Assembly: GCA_036275695.1 (NCBI GenBank)
Contig: DASUDI010000008.1
Coordinates: 1 to 23,828, forward strand
Length of the DNA: 23,828 nucleotides
DNA from: Damh-18 sp036275695
GTDB taxonomy: Bacteria; Patescibacteriota; Minisyncoccia; Phycocordibacterales; UBA918
Direction: 5' to 3'
This document shows, in pieces, positions 1 through 7,732 of this stretch (positions are counted from its first letter, which is position 1; every line of letters starts with the position of its first letter). The position numbers and the translations under genes were made by a program. The notes beneath the pieces were generated by a model that was given only the letters and a program-made list of their open reading frames with translations, ran no database searches and was not told the origin of the DNA.

Positions 1-103
1 CAACACACTCCTTCTGAACATCATCGGCGACCACATAACTAATCGTGTGCGTCACCGGGTCAAAAAATCCTTTTATGTTGAGTGCTGAATCACCGTGCTT
101 CAT
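1..103 (-). CDS. MBL-fold metallo-hydrolase, persulfide dioxygenase-like (N-terminal fragment, runs off the window)
   Basis: Only the first 34 codons are inside the window. The translation begins MKHGDSALNIKGFFDPVT and continues with a TISYVVADD strand. This matches the start of the glyoxalase-II/ETHE1/Blh group of metallo-beta-lactamase-fold hydrolases, where a (F)FDPxTxTxSY(L/V)V segment precedes the first metal-binding region. ATG at 103 is the only usable start, because the ATG at 114 meets a TGA within four codons. The gene lies 13 nt downstream of the rhodanese stop on the same strand. Persulfide dioxygenases of this family oxidise glutathione- or protein-bound persulfide to sulfite, and they are often paired with rhodaneses. 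The HxHxDH motif would lie outside the window, so the function is inferred from the N-terminus and context. Confidence 0.6.
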   Translation of the reverse strand, partial: MKHGDSALNIKGFFDPVTHTISYVVADDVQKECV

Positions 104-116
104 ATCCAAGCCATTA

Positions 117-638
117 TTATTTATTCCACGGCATGCGCGCAAGAAGCACGGACATGCCACACCATCCCGTGAGTCCCGCAATAAGTAATCCGAACGCGAC
201 AAACGCGCCAAGATACGTAAAAGGATATGCGACGGTCGCGCCGAGTAGGTACCCCGCAAGAATAAGCGTGCTTGCCGCAATAAACACCTGCCGCATCAGT
301 GGTATGCGTACAGCTCCCGCGCGTACAGGAAACTGCGCACCTTCCCACGCAAGCATCCCTCCCTCTACGTTTATTAATTCAGCTGTTACTCCGAGATTCG
401 TTAATTTTTCGATAGCCTGTGCGCTACGTTTCCCGCTACGGCAATGTATAAATATCGTCTTTTTTTCAGAAAATTCGTTTACTCTTTTTTCAATCTCATC
501 GAGCGGAACGCTTCGCACGCCCTCGATATGCTTATCTTTATATTCAATAGGTGTACATACGTTAATGAAGTCAATAGTATCGTTACCCCTCTCAACATCC
601 AACACCTCTTTAAAGGCCTCAACTGAAATTGTTTTCAT
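117..638 (-). CDS. Membrane-anchored rhodanese-DUF2892 protein (YgaP-like sulfurtransferase)
   Basis: The protein has 173 residues. Residues 1-105 form a rhodanese domain with the active-site loop HCRSGKRS, where C66 is the expected persulfide-carrying cysteine. It is followed by a conserved-looking GGMLAWEGAQFPV segment. Residues 117-135 and 139-157 are two hydrophobic helices ending in GLTGWCGMSVLLARMPWN, which is typical of the DUF2892 membrane module found in YgaP. Family members transfer sulfane sulfur to thiols or cyanide; the cytoplasmic catalytic domain is tethered to the membrane. It starts 14 nt after the DUF156 regulator stop and precedes the persulfide-dioxygenase-like gene by 13 nt, so all three are probably one operon for sulfide/persulfide handling. 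No Shine-Dalgarno sequence is visible before the ATG. Confidence 0.88.
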   Translation of the reverse strand: MKTISVEAFKEVLDVERGNDTIDFINVCTPIEYKDKHIEGVRSVPLDEIEKRVNEFSEKKTIFIHCRSGKRSAQAIEKLTNLGVTAELINVEGGMLAWEGAQFPVRAGAVRIPLMRQVFIAASTLILAGYLLGATVAYPFTYLGAFVAFGLLIAGLTGWCGMSVLLARMPWNK

Positions 639-652
639 ATTTCTATTTCGTA

Positions 653-907
653 CTAACTTTTAATAAGTCCAAGGAGGGCACTAAAAAGGCTCTCGTCCTT
701 AACACCTCGCGTGCTGAGTATATGGGTGCGCAGAAATGTCTCTACAAATTGCTCACGAAGTCCCGCGAATGAACGTGCCGCGGATTGGAGCGTGGCACTC
801 GCGCGCGCGCAATCGGGATCTTCACGCCCCAACTCAGATTTTACTGACGCAAGTTGCCCCTCTAAACGACTAATGTGGTCGATAATTTTTTTTCGTGATT
901 CATGCAT
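653..907 (-). CDS. DUF156 / CsoR-RcnR-FrmR family transcriptional repressor
   Basis: The protein is 84 residues and predicted all-helical. The family fingerprint RLEGQL is at 14-19, and a cysteine follows helix 1 (DPDC, C33). It continues with LQSAARSF and ends helix 2 with FLRTH (H62). CsoR-type proteins bind DNA through a basic helical face and release it when Cu(I), Ni(II), persulfide (CstR) or formaldehyde (FrmR) modifies the Cys/His site. Here C33 is the only cysteine, and the C-to-H spacing (29) is four residues longer than the usual 25, so the inducer cannot be assigned from the residues. The downstream rhodanese and persulfide-dioxygenase-like genes favour sulfur sensing. A CsoR-like operator lies in its own promoter, which suggests autorepression. 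Confidence 0.78.
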   Translation of the reverse strand: MHESRKKIIDHISRLEGQLASVKSELGREDPDCARASATLQSAARSFAGLREQFVETFLRTHILSTRGVKDESLFSALLGLIKS

Positions 908-915
908 ACGTTCCG

Positions 916-944
916 ATTATAGCATACCCCCTATGGTATGTACA
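916..944 (-). promoter_or_regulatory. Promoter of the DUF156-rhodanese-hydrolase operon
   Basis: On the minus strand a -35 of TGTACA (939-944) and a perfect -10 TATAAT (916-921) are separated by 17 nt. The -10 is extended by TGC. The predicted transcription start (about 909) is only 1-3 nt before the ATG at 907, so the mRNA would be almost leaderless. Confidence 0.75.
923..940. promoter_or_regulatory. CsoR/CstR-like operator, CATACC-N6-GGTATG
   Basis: A perfect 6-bp inverted repeat, CATACC and GGTATG, flanks a G-tract (ATAGGG on the minus strand). It fills the spacer between the -35 and -10 of the operon promoter. Known CsoR and CstR operators are GC-tract sequences flanked by ATACC/GGTAT arms. 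Binding here would occlude RNA polymerase. Assignment to the adjacent DUF156 protein is inference from sequence style and position. Confidence 0.65.
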
Positions 945-1008
945 GTGCAGACATAGTATCCTCATTTTTTGCGATGGAGATGTTTGGGTATCATTCCGCG
1001 CAGCGGAT

Positions 1009-1386
1009 CTATTTCCCAAGTTTTGCGTTTATTTTTTGCACAAGATCACTCAGGCTTATTTGTGTCTTTACTACATACTCATCCCCGCCCGCATCCATAA
1101 CTTCTGCCATCTTTTCAAAGTCATCGAGTGCGGTCATGATGATTACCTTTATATCCTTTCCCCACTCAGTTTTTTTGAGGGTACGAAGCACTTCAAGTCC
1201 GTCTATCTTTGGTAGCGATATATCAAGGAGTATGAGTGCGGGCGATTCATCTTTTGCTTTTTGCAAACCCTCTTCTCCATCGTATGCCTGTATGATGGTG
1301 AAATCCTCATATCCGAGCGCTGAGGCAAGTGCGTCTTGAAGGTCATGCTCATCTTCTACAATAAGAATTGTGTTCTGTGTACTCAT
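1009..1386 (-). CDS. Single-domain response regulator (CheY-like receiver)
   Basis: The protein has 125 residues and consists of one receiver domain. The acidic pair E11-D12 (VEDEHD), the phospho-acceptor D55 (LLDISLPKIDG), T85 (MTALDD) and K107 (VVKTQ) are all present. There is no output domain, so it must act through protein-protein contacts or a phosphorelay. ATG at 1386 was chosen because the receiver fold begins immediately after it (STQNTILIVEDE); the frame upstream is unrelated to receivers. It lies 46 nt downstream of the histidine kinase on the same strand and is its likely partner. A weak stem (TCCGC/GCGGA) follows the stop without a U-tract, so termination is uncertain. Confidence 0.9.
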   Translation of the reverse strand: MSTQNTILIVEDEHDLQDALASALGYEDFTIIQAYDGEEGLQKAKDESPALILLDISLPKIDGLEVLRTLKKTEWGKDIKVIIMTALDDFEKMAEVMDAGGDEYVVKTQISLSDLVQKINAKLGK

Positions 1387-1432
1387 ACTTATGAATGTTA
1401 TATGTATCGTATATACCGTAAGTGTATCATAC

Positions 1433-2722
1433 CTATACCGGTAGCATGACCACAAACGTAGTGCCCTGCCCCACCACCGACTCAAAGCGAACATCGCCTC
1501 CAAGTACGCGCACCGCCTCACGTACCACATACAAACCAAGTCCCGTGCCCTCGATTGATTGCTTTTTTGCATTTGAGGCGCGGAATAATTTTGTAAAAAG
1601 CATTTCTTGTTCCTCATCGGGAATACCAATACCTGTATCCGTAATACGTATATGTATTTCGCGATTGACTACTTCTGCTACAACACGCACCTCACCGTTT
1701 TTACTACTGTACTTCACCGCATTCCCCACAAGATTACTCACAACCATGTGCAGTAACTGTGTATCTGACATAATATCTTCGGGCGCGCGATCCAACACAA
1801 TCTGAATCGTGACGCCCTTGGTGGTTGCGAGCGCGATATATTCATCCTGTATACTCCGCAAAAATGAGGCGAGATCTATCTGTGTATATTCTGGTACAAG
1901 TGTTCCAAGTTCGAGTTTTGACACATTGAGGAAATCATTGATGAGCATTTCCATGCGAGCTAGGTTTCGCTCAATTTTTTCTATGTATGAAGATTGAAGT
2001 GCTTCAGACTGATTCTCGTGTGCCGATGTAAGTAACTCCACATTCCACTTCATTGCTGAAATGGGGGTTCGTAACTGATGTGACGCGAGCGACACAAATT
2101 CTGTTTTTGCTTTATCAATTTTCTTTTGTTGCGTAATATCAACAAGCGTGAGAAGTCCCATACGCCTCCCTTTTGCATTACGAAATGGAAACAATGAAAG
2201 CAGTGCCCATCGCTCAATCTTATCAGGCCTTTGGATACACACCTCAACTTCATTAACAGGTTTATCCTTTTTAAAATATTCTGGTATCAGTGAATTTTTT
2301 TGCGTATCTTCACTTGTGCTGAGGAACGAAAAAACATCAATCCCTTCAAGTGCGTCAAGTTCTACATGGAAAAAACGCGCGGCCGCGATATTCATAGAAT
2401 CAATCTCCGCGCGCTCATTGATAACAAGGTACGGAACAGGGCTGTTGCGGTATAATTCTGAAAAAAGATCCTGAGATTCTACGAGCATATTTCGGGTCAT
2501 GCCACGCGCCATTGCTCTCGCACTCTCAAATACTCGATATGACTGGTAGGTAAGCGCGGAAATAAGCGTGACGGAAAATAACGTGAGTCCTAGTACTACA
2601 TATTCATGATATCTATCAGATATCTCATAAGTGTCATGGAAGTAAATTACAATTGCCGTTAGGGTCACAAACACAGAAACTGCTACCACAATTGCTCTTA
2701 TGTTTGTCTTGATAGTCGCCAT
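1433..2722 (-). CDS. Membrane histidine kinase with two TM helices and a PAS domain
   Basis: The protein is 429 residues from the chosen ATG. Hydrophobic helices lie at about 8-28 and 41-60 with a short external loop, so there is no large periplasmic sensor. A PAS-like domain spans about 80-195 (NSPVPYLVINERAEIDSMN). The H-box SLASHQLRTP has phospho-acceptor H215. The C-terminal ATPase carries the N-box (NLVGNAVKYS), G1 (DTGIGIPDEE) and G2 (GTGLGLYVV) motifs, so it looks catalytically intact. The ATG at 2722 is preferred over the ATG at 2734 because an extended -10 (TGA-TATGAT, 2730-2738) ends 7 nt before it. The reading frame is open further upstream, but that stretch resembles no kinase N-terminus. 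Confidence 0.9.
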   Translation of the reverse strand: MATIKTNIRAIVVAVSVFVTLTAIVIYFHDTYEISDRYHEYVVLGLTLFSVTLISALTYQSYRVFESARAMARGMTRNMLVESQDLFSELYRNSPVPYLVINERAEIDSMNIAAARFFHVELDALEGIDVFSFLSTSEDTQKNSLIPEYFKKDKPVNEVEVCIQRPDKIERWALLSLFPFRNAKGRRMGLLTLVDITQQKKIDKAKTEFVSLASHQLRTPISAMKWNVELLTSAHENQSEALQSSYIEKIERNLARMEMLINDFLNVSKLELGTLVPEYTQIDLASFLRSIQDEYIALATTKGVTIQIVLDRAPEDIMSDTQLLHMVVSNLVGNAVKYSSKNGEVRVVAEVVNREIHIRITDTGIGIPDEEQEMLFTKLFRASNAKKQSIEGTGLGLYVVREAVRVLGGDVRFESVVGQGTTFVVMLPV

Positions 2723-2729
2723 CTCCTCT

Positions 2730-2738
2730 ATCATATCA
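2730..2738 (-). promoter_or_regulatory. Extended -10 of the histidine kinase gene
   Basis: TGA-TATGAT on the minus strand ends 7 nt before ATG 2722, predicting a leaderless transcript. No -35 match is seen. The intervening AGAGGAG abuts the ATG directly, too close for a normal Shine-Dalgarno sequence. Confidence 0.45.
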
Positions 2739-2817
2739 AACAAGCACGGTGGCGCGATGAGTGTCCGTACATATCTGTATATTTTCCACACGCGTCCTCG
2801 GCGCACATAGAAAATGT

Positions 2818-2826
2818 TGCTATACT
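2818..2826 (+). promoter_or_regulatory. Extended -10 of the SET-domain gene
   Basis: TGC-TATACT is followed by 7 nt and then ATG 2834. The predicted start of transcription coincides with the ATG. The -35 region (TCGGCG at 17 nt) is poor, as is common for extended -10 promoters. Confidence 0.55.
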
Positions 2827-2833
2827 CGCATGC

Positions 2834-3232
2834 ATGGAAAAGATACGCGTACGCCGTGGAAAATCACGCGCCGGCATTGGACTCTTCGCAACCGATACTT
2901 TTTTACGTGGTGAATGTGTTATTGAGTATACCGGAGAACACATCACCCATGAAGAAGCGGACAAGCGGGGCGGTAAATATCTCTTTATTCTCGATAAAAA
3001 AACTGTAGTAGATGGAAAGGGTCGTGAGAATCTCGGAAGGTACATAAACCATTCATGCAAACCAAACGCGGAAGCCGAGGTCGATGAAGATATGCAAAAA
3101 ATCTATATAAAAGCAAAGCGAAAAATTGCTATTGGTGAGGAGATTACCTATGATTATGGAAAAGAATATTGGAAAGAGTACATTAAACCGAAAGGGTGCA
3201 TGTGCGATGCCTGTATTATCTCACGAGCGTGA
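2834..3232 (+). CDS. Stand-alone SET-domain protein (putative protein lysine methyltransferase)
   Basis: The protein has 132 residues, nearly all one SET domain. GIGLFAT (14-20) matches the N-terminal GxG cofactor motif. RYINHSCKPN (69-78) is the NHSCxPN pseudoknot motif. GEEITYDYG (101-109) carries the catalytic tyrosine motif. A C-terminal CMCDAC (122-127) resembles a post-SET zinc cluster, with three cysteines visible. SET proteins transfer methyl groups from S-adenosylmethionine to lysine side chains; the substrate here is unknown. No pre-SET or targeting domain is present, and no functional partner is adjacent. It is monocistronic, with its own extended -10 promoter and a terminator 10 nt after the stop. 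Confidence 0.88.
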   Translation: MEKIRVRRGKSRAGIGLFATDTFLRGECVIEYTGEHITHEEADKRGGKYLFILDKKTVVDGKGRENLGRYINHSCKPNAEAEVDEDMQKIYIKAKRKIAIGEEITYDYGKEYWKEYIKPKGCMCDACIISRA

Positions 3233-3241
3233 TATGAATTA

Positions 3242-3278
3242 AAAAAAGCCCGATGACCGTAGGTCATCGGGCTTTTTT
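3242..3278. terminator. Bidirectional intrinsic terminator between the SET gene and ackA
   Basis: A perfect 17-bp stem (3242-3258 with 3262-3278) has a GTA loop and A/T tracts at both ends, so it can end both the plus-strand SET mRNA and the minus-strand xfp-ackA mRNA. Its core CGATGACC/GGTCATCG recurs in the rplT terminator at 10144. Confidence 0.93.
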
Positions 3279-3292
3279 ACACATCACACGCA

Positions 3293-4462
3293 TCACATTA
3301 CTTTTGCAATACGCGCCATTTCACCCATTTCATCAGTATGTACCACCCGCACCTCGACCTGAGAATGAGACGCACTTATACTACCCGCTCGTGATCCAAG
3401 ACTTTCATTTTTTGTCCCATCTATATGCACACCGAGGTATTCAAAACGTTCGGTAAGTAGAGCGCGCACCTCTGGATTACGCTCAGGTGCGGTCGCAGTA
3501 AGTATGAGCATATCAATTCCTCCAAGTAAGGCAGTGTAAGCCCCAATTGCCTTCCGTATACCCTCAACATACATGGAAACACCGAGTATACCGCGCACAT
3601 CCCCGCGAGCGCGACGATCGAGCGCGACACGGAGGTCGCTACTTCCGAGCAATCCTTTGAGTCCACTCTCGTCATTGATAATATGTTCAACTGCCCTCAC
3701 ATCACCTCCGTGTCGCGCTATCATATAAAATACTGCCGCCACATCGATATCAGCACCGCGTGTTCCCATCATGAGACCGCTCGTAGGAGCAAAGCCCATA
3801 GTCGTATCTATACTCTTTCCGTGTTTAAGCGCGGTAACACTCACCCCACTTCCCACATGACACACAATCGCGCGCTCAGGCATCGCCCCCCGCTCATCAG
3901 TGACACGCCTCATAACAGACGCCACTGAAAGTCCATGGTATCCAAATCGGTACATATCAAATTGCTGCACTTCGGCGCGGGGTATGCTGTACTGCCGCGC
4001 GCGTTCGGTTATTGTCGCGTGAAATGCGCTATCAGACACACCAAGTACGCGGGTGTGCGGGAGCAATGCCTGTACTCGTTCAATCTCCTCAATTTGATGG
4101 GGTATATGAAGTGGTGCAAACACCGCAACTTCGCGAAGATGCGTCATATATGTTCCCTCAATAACGCGATTGGTGGTGAAAAAGGTCCCTGGCGCAACAA
4201 TGCGCACCCCTACACGCGTGATGTCTTCACAGCGACTGATGCATCCTCTTGCCACGGCGAGCGCGCACGTTTCCGCGAGCGCGTCATGGTAGTGTATTGC
4301 CGTTGATGACTCGCACACATTTCGCTCCGAACCCACCGAAATGCACTTACCAAAACCATCTTTCGTCTGTTCATAAGAAACCGAAAAAACTTCTCTGCCA
4401 TTCTGATAGAGGGCATACTTTTTAGATGAACTGCCTGGATTTATGATGAGCGTGGTGTCCAT
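3293..4462 (-). CDS. ackA: Acetate kinase family protein, divergent
   Basis: The protein has 389 residues. The ASKHA N-terminus LIINPGSSSKKY (N8) is intact. Recognisable motifs are GVRIVAPG (R87, equivalent to HRVVHGG), SDSAFHAT (D144), GYHGLSV (H176), HVGSG (202-206, usually HLGNG), DTTMGFAPTSGLMMGTR (R235), and the tail TDEMGEMARIA. The nucleotide loop normally reading GGIGEN is replaced by TATAPERN (322-329). The family converts acetyl phosphate and ADP to acetate and ATP, and the upstream phosphoketolase supplies acetyl phosphate, so this role fits. The motif changes could alter nucleotide or acyl specificity (butyrate or propionate kinase are alternatives). ATG 4462 overlaps the xfp stop by 22 nt, implying translational coupling; the upstream TTG at 4468 is less likely. 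Confidence 0.85.
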   Translation of the reverse strand: MDTTLIINPGSSSKKYALYQNGREVFSVSYEQTKDGFGKCISVGSERNVCESSTAIHYHDALAETCALAVARGCISRCEDITRVGVRIVAPGTFFTTNRVIEGTYMTHLREVAVFAPLHIPHQIEEIERVQALLPHTRVLGVSDSAFHATITERARQYSIPRAEVQQFDMYRFGYHGLSVASVMRRVTDERGAMPERAIVCHVGSGVSVTALKHGKSIDTTMGFAPTSGLMMGTRGADIDVAAVFYMIARHGGDVRAVEHIINDESGLKGLLGSSDLRVALDRRARGDVRGILGVSMYVEGIRKAIGAYTALLGGIDMLILTATAPERNPEVRALLTERFEYLGVHIDGTKNESLGSRAGSISASHSQVEVRVVHTDEMGEMARIAKVM

Positions 4463-6801
4463 ACCCAATTTGTTATTTCGTCAGGATCAGTACCATATTC
4501 AATTGCGTACGCGCGATGATCATTCAGTTTATTTGTATATTTTAACACAAGTGCGTCACGCTCTTCTACGGTAATAAGACCTTCACGTTCAGCCACAACA
4601 AACGCCTCCATCGCTAAACTGAAACGATCGGTTTTATTACGCACAAACATGTCAAAAGGAGTAGTTGTAGACCCCTGTTCATTATAGCCATGTACCGTGA
4701 ATCGACTCGTATTAAAACCGTAGTCAAAAAGCATTTGCTTAATGGTCTGTGGGTACCCATGAAAATTAACCACCACATGTTTATCTTCCGTAAAGTAATA
4801 CGCCATATCATGAGGCAATACACGACATTTTGTATCTCCCACACCAAGCGCTGAGAGTGCCACAATATTTACAAAACGCATGCGCATCGCTGGTATCTCG
4901 GAACGCACTACCGTAATAGCAGCAAGTGTCTCTTTGGTGAGATAGTCACCCACCGCGCAAAAAACCACATGCGGATTATCCTCTGACGCAAAATCCCACA
5001 CCGAGAGACCTTCTTCAACGTCTTTCAGAGCCTCTTCCTGAGTACGCCAACAGGGAACAGGGCGTTTTTCGAGCACGATAAGGTTTATTTCATTTTTTGA
5101 TATGAGCATACGCTCCATACACGCAAGCGCGGTATTCATATCGGTCGGGAAATATACGTTCACAAAACATCCCTGTCGCTGAAGCATATCATCAATAAAT
5201 CCTGGGTTCTGATGTGAAAATCCATTATGTTCTTGTCGCCATGAACCTGAGGTAAGAATATAGTTGAGAGATGCGACATCACCGCGCCATGACACCTCAC
5301 GCGCCACATGTAAAAACTTGGCATATTGATCCGCCATACTCCCCACAATGGGCATAAAAGCCTCGTAGGAAGCAAATACCGCGTGCCGTCCCGTCAGTAC
5401 GTACCCCTGCATCAATCCTTGCAAACTATGCTCTGAGAGCATTTCAATAACACGCCCATCATGAGCCATATCTTTATCCCACGGTTGGTTGGGAAGCATC
5501 CATACGCGTTTTGTTGTCGCAAATACCGCGTCTAATTTATTGGAGTATGTTTCATCGGGAGAAAAAATGCGCATATTTCTAAATGAATCATTCAGCGCGA
5601 TAACTTCACGAAGGTACGCACCTAAGGCCTCCATGCTACTCGCGCCATCACTCTCACTCCCCACCGAACGACACGTTCCCTCATGGCAAAATGTGGTGAT
5701 ATCAGGGAGAATAAGTGGCTTGTAGTACGGGTCTCCACCTGTGGTGTGTTGGTTACTTCCCATGCGACGATGTGGCGCCGGTACGAGTGCCTCAATATCT
5801 TCATGAAACGATTTTCCATTATAGAGTTCAGAAAAATTATATGAGCGGAGCCATGTTTCAAGTGCTTCACGTGATGCAACATTCGTTCGCGCATCGTCAG
5901 CAATAACCTGGTGCGCGTAATGATTATCTTCAATGCGCTTACCGTGTAGTTCTTTAATACTTCCCCACCCCTTGGGAGATCTGAAAATAATCATAGGGAA
6001 TGGTTCATAGGTTACCTCGTTGCACGCGCGGGCGTTTCGTTGAATATCTCGAATGCGTTCAATTGCAACATCAAGCACCTCACTCATACGTGCGTGAGGA
6101 TCTGCTTCCGTATACACATCAACAATATGTGGTTCGTATCCGTACCCCTTAAAAAGATGCACGAGTTCTTCGTCGCTCATGCGACCCATAATCGTTGGGC
6201 CTGATATTTTATATCCATTGAGGTGAAGTATTGGTAACACGGCACCGCTCGTACGTGGATCTACAAACTTTGCGAGGTGCCATGCGGTAGCCGTGGGACC
6301 TGTCTCTGCCTCGCCATCACCCACCACACACGTCACGATGAGATCAGGGTTATCGAGAATGGCACCATACGAAGTAGAGAGTGCGTATCCGAGTTCTCCT
6401 CCTTCAAGAATAACTCCCGGCGCGCCTGGATTGCTATGACTTGGAAAACCATACGGCCAACTAAACTGCTTTGCCATGTACGCAATACCGCTACTATTTC
6501 TGGGCACCTGCTCATAGTACGCACTCAGAGTTCCTTCAAGGAAAAGGTTTGCTTGTATTGCGGGAAAACCATGCCCCGGTCCAAGCACAAACATCATTTC
6601 AATATCATGCGCCTTAATGGCTCGGTTGAGGTGCGCGTATACAAAATTAACACCAGGACAGGTACCCCAGTGCCCCAAAAGACGTTCTTTAATGTGCTCT
6701 GGCTGTAATGGCGCATCGAGTAAAAAATTATCTTTAAGATATATCTGGACGGCCGAAAGATAGTTTGCTGCGCGAATGTAGCGTTCTAAATGATTATGCA
6801 T
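4441..6801 (-). CDS. xfp: Phosphoketolase (xylulose-5-P / fructose-6-P)
   Basis: The protein has 786 residues, a full-length thiamine-diphosphate enzyme. Diagnostic motifs are GHWGTCPGVNFVYAHLNR near residue 43, GPGHGFPA, EGGELGYAL (133-141), GDGEAETGP (161-169), FRSPKGWG, LTGRHAVFASYEAF and WRQEHNGFSHQNPGF. Family enzymes split xylulose-5-phosphate (and often fructose-6-phosphate) with phosphate to acetyl phosphate plus glyceraldehyde-3-phosphate (or erythrose-4-phosphate). With AckA this gives acetate and ATP. ATG 6801 is chosen because the family N-terminus (ERYIRAANYLS) begins just after it and a TACAAT -10 sits 6 nt upstream. The open frame to 6891 has no family similarity. The substrate preference cannot be read from the sequence. 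Confidence 0.96.
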   Translation of the reverse strand: MHNHLERYIRAANYLSAVQIYLKDNFLLDAPLQPEHIKERLLGHWGTCPGVNFVYAHLNRAIKAHDIEMMFVLGPGHGFPAIQANLFLEGTLSAYYEQVPRNSSGIAYMAKQFSWPYGFPSHSNPGAPGVILEGGELGYALSTSYGAILDNPDLIVTCVVGDGEAETGPTATAWHLAKFVDPRTSGAVLPILHLNGYKISGPTIMGRMSDEELVHLFKGYGYEPHIVDVYTEADPHARMSEVLDVAIERIRDIQRNARACNEVTYEPFPMIIFRSPKGWGSIKELHGKRIEDNHYAHQVIADDARTNVASREALETWLRSYNFSELYNGKSFHEDIEALVPAPHRRMGSNQHTTGGDPYYKPLILPDITTFCHEGTCRSVGSESDGASSMEALGAYLREVIALNDSFRNMRIFSPDETYSNKLDAVFATTKRVWMLPNQPWDKDMAHDGRVIEMLSEHSLQGLMQGYVLTGRHAVFASYEAFMPIVGSMADQYAKFLHVAREVSWRGDVASLNYILTSGSWRQEHNGFSHQNPGFIDDMLQRQGCFVNVYFPTDMNTALACMERMLISKNEINLIVLEKRPVPCWRTQEEALKDVEEGLSVWDFASEDNPHVVFCAVGDYLTKETLAAITVVRSEIPAMRMRFVNIVALSALGVGDTKCRVLPHDMAYYFTEDKHVVVNFHGYPQTIKQMLFDYGFNTSRFTVHGYNEQGSTTTPFDMFVRNKTDRFSLAMEAFVVAEREGLITVEERDALVLKYTNKLNDHRAYAIEYGTDPDEITNWVWTPRSS

Positions 6802-6807
6802 GTGAGT

Positions 6808-6813
6808 ATTGTA
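6808..6813 (-). promoter_or_regulatory. -10 element of xfp-ackA
   Basis: TACAAT on the minus strand is followed by 6 nt and then the ATG at 6801, predicting a leaderless mRNA. There is no convincing -35. Confidence 0.45.
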
Positions 6814-6875
6814 TCGTGTTTGATAAAAATTAAATGCCACTTCCCCACACGTACGCACGCACACATCAGTCACGC

Positions 6876-6904
6876 TCGACATATGGTACATTCTCCACTA
6901 TCAT
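6876..6904 (+). promoter_or_regulatory. Promoter of the CysQ-like gene
   Basis: TCGACA (6876-6881, one mismatch to TTGACA), a 17-nt spacer and TATCAT (6899-6904) lie before ATG 6911. The predicted transcription start coincides with the A of the ATG, so the mRNA would be leaderless. Confidence 0.6.
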
Positions 6905-6910
6905 GCGCGT

Positions 6911-7732
6911 ATGAATATAAATGACTTACGCACATTACGTGACACCGCCATCTTTGCAGCGCGACAGGCAGGTACCTCAATTATGCAACTTTACGACATT
7001 ACTGACTTTGAAACAAAATCTGACGGAAGTCCCGTCACCGTCGCTGACTGCGCCGCACACGACATTATCCATGCCATACTCAAAAAAACACACATCACCA
7101 TTCTTTCAGAAGAATCGGACGGAATTTCACTCCCCTATCCTGAGTATTTGTGGATAATTGACCCTATTGATGGAACCAAGGGATTCATCAATAGTACCGG
7201 TGATTTTGCGATTATGATTGGGCTTATCAAACAGGGCGTGCCTATCCTTGGTGTAGTCTACGCACCCGCGCGCGACTCACTCTACTACGCACTCCGTGGT
7301 GAAGGAGCGTACGTCGTGCATAACGGTATCACAAAAAAGCTTTTGCTATCCGAGTACACTCACACACCGTTACGCTTTGTGTGTAGCAGCAATCACTACA
7401 ACATGCACATGGAATATGTGCGAGAAAAATTGGGCGCCATTAAGGTTCCTATGGGTGGCATCGGCATCAAAACAACGTTCATCACTGAAAATAAGGGGGA
7501 TTTTTTCTTCACCGGAGCATCACTCGGCGAATGGGATGTGTGCGCTCCCCACTGTATCCTTGAGGAAGCAGGTGGAACTGTAACTGACTGTTACGGAAAA
7601 CCACTCATCTATGGAAATCCAGACCACCGCATTGCATCGGGTGCGATATTTTCACACCCTGCCTGTCATACTGACATACAAAACGCCATCCACCATGCCT
7701 ATGAAGAATCTACAAAACAGGTATTTCGGTAA
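6911..7732 (+). CDS. cysQ: CysQ-like 3'(2'),5'-bisphosphate nucleotidase / inositol-monophosphatase family
   Basis: The protein has 273 residues. The family metal-site motifs are all visible: the KSDGSPVTVAD region, SEESDG (metal-binding glutamate), DPIDGTKGF (the CysQ form of the DPxDGT signature) and GEWDVCAPH (the C-terminal EWD motif). These Mg-dependent, lithium-sensitive phosphatases remove the 3'-phosphate of phosphoadenosine phosphate or hydrolyse inositol phosphates. The DGTKGF form favours CysQ, but substrate assignment from sequence is not secure. It is transcribed divergently from xfp. Its last 23 nt overlap the end of the convergent flavin-split-barrel gene, and no terminator is seen between them. 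Confidence 0.85.
   Translation: MNINDLRTLRDTAIFAARQAGTSIMQLYDITDFETKSDGSPVTVADCAAHDIIHAILKKTHITILSEESDGISLPYPEYLWIIDPIDGTKGFINSTGDFAIMIGLIKQGVPILGVVYAPARDSLYYALRGEGAYVVHNGITKKLLLSEYTHTPLRFVCSSNHYNMHMEYVREKLGAIKVPMGGIGIKTTFITENKGDFFFTGASLGEWDVCAPHCILEEAGGTVTDCYGKPLIYGNPDHRIASGAIFSHPACHTDIQNAIHHAYEESTKQVFR

Noticed and set aside
1387..1629. An extended N-terminus for the response regulator
   Set aside because: It would overlap the 3' end of the kinase gene out of frame, and the receiver fold starts right at the ATG at 1386.
3230..3232. UGA reassigned to glycine, as in some CPR lineages
   Set aside because: TGA ends the SET-domain gene at its natural length and none of the conserved genes needs TGA readthrough.
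6802..6891. A 30-residue N-terminal extension of phosphoketolase
   Set aside because: It has no family similarity and crosses the likely -10 element.
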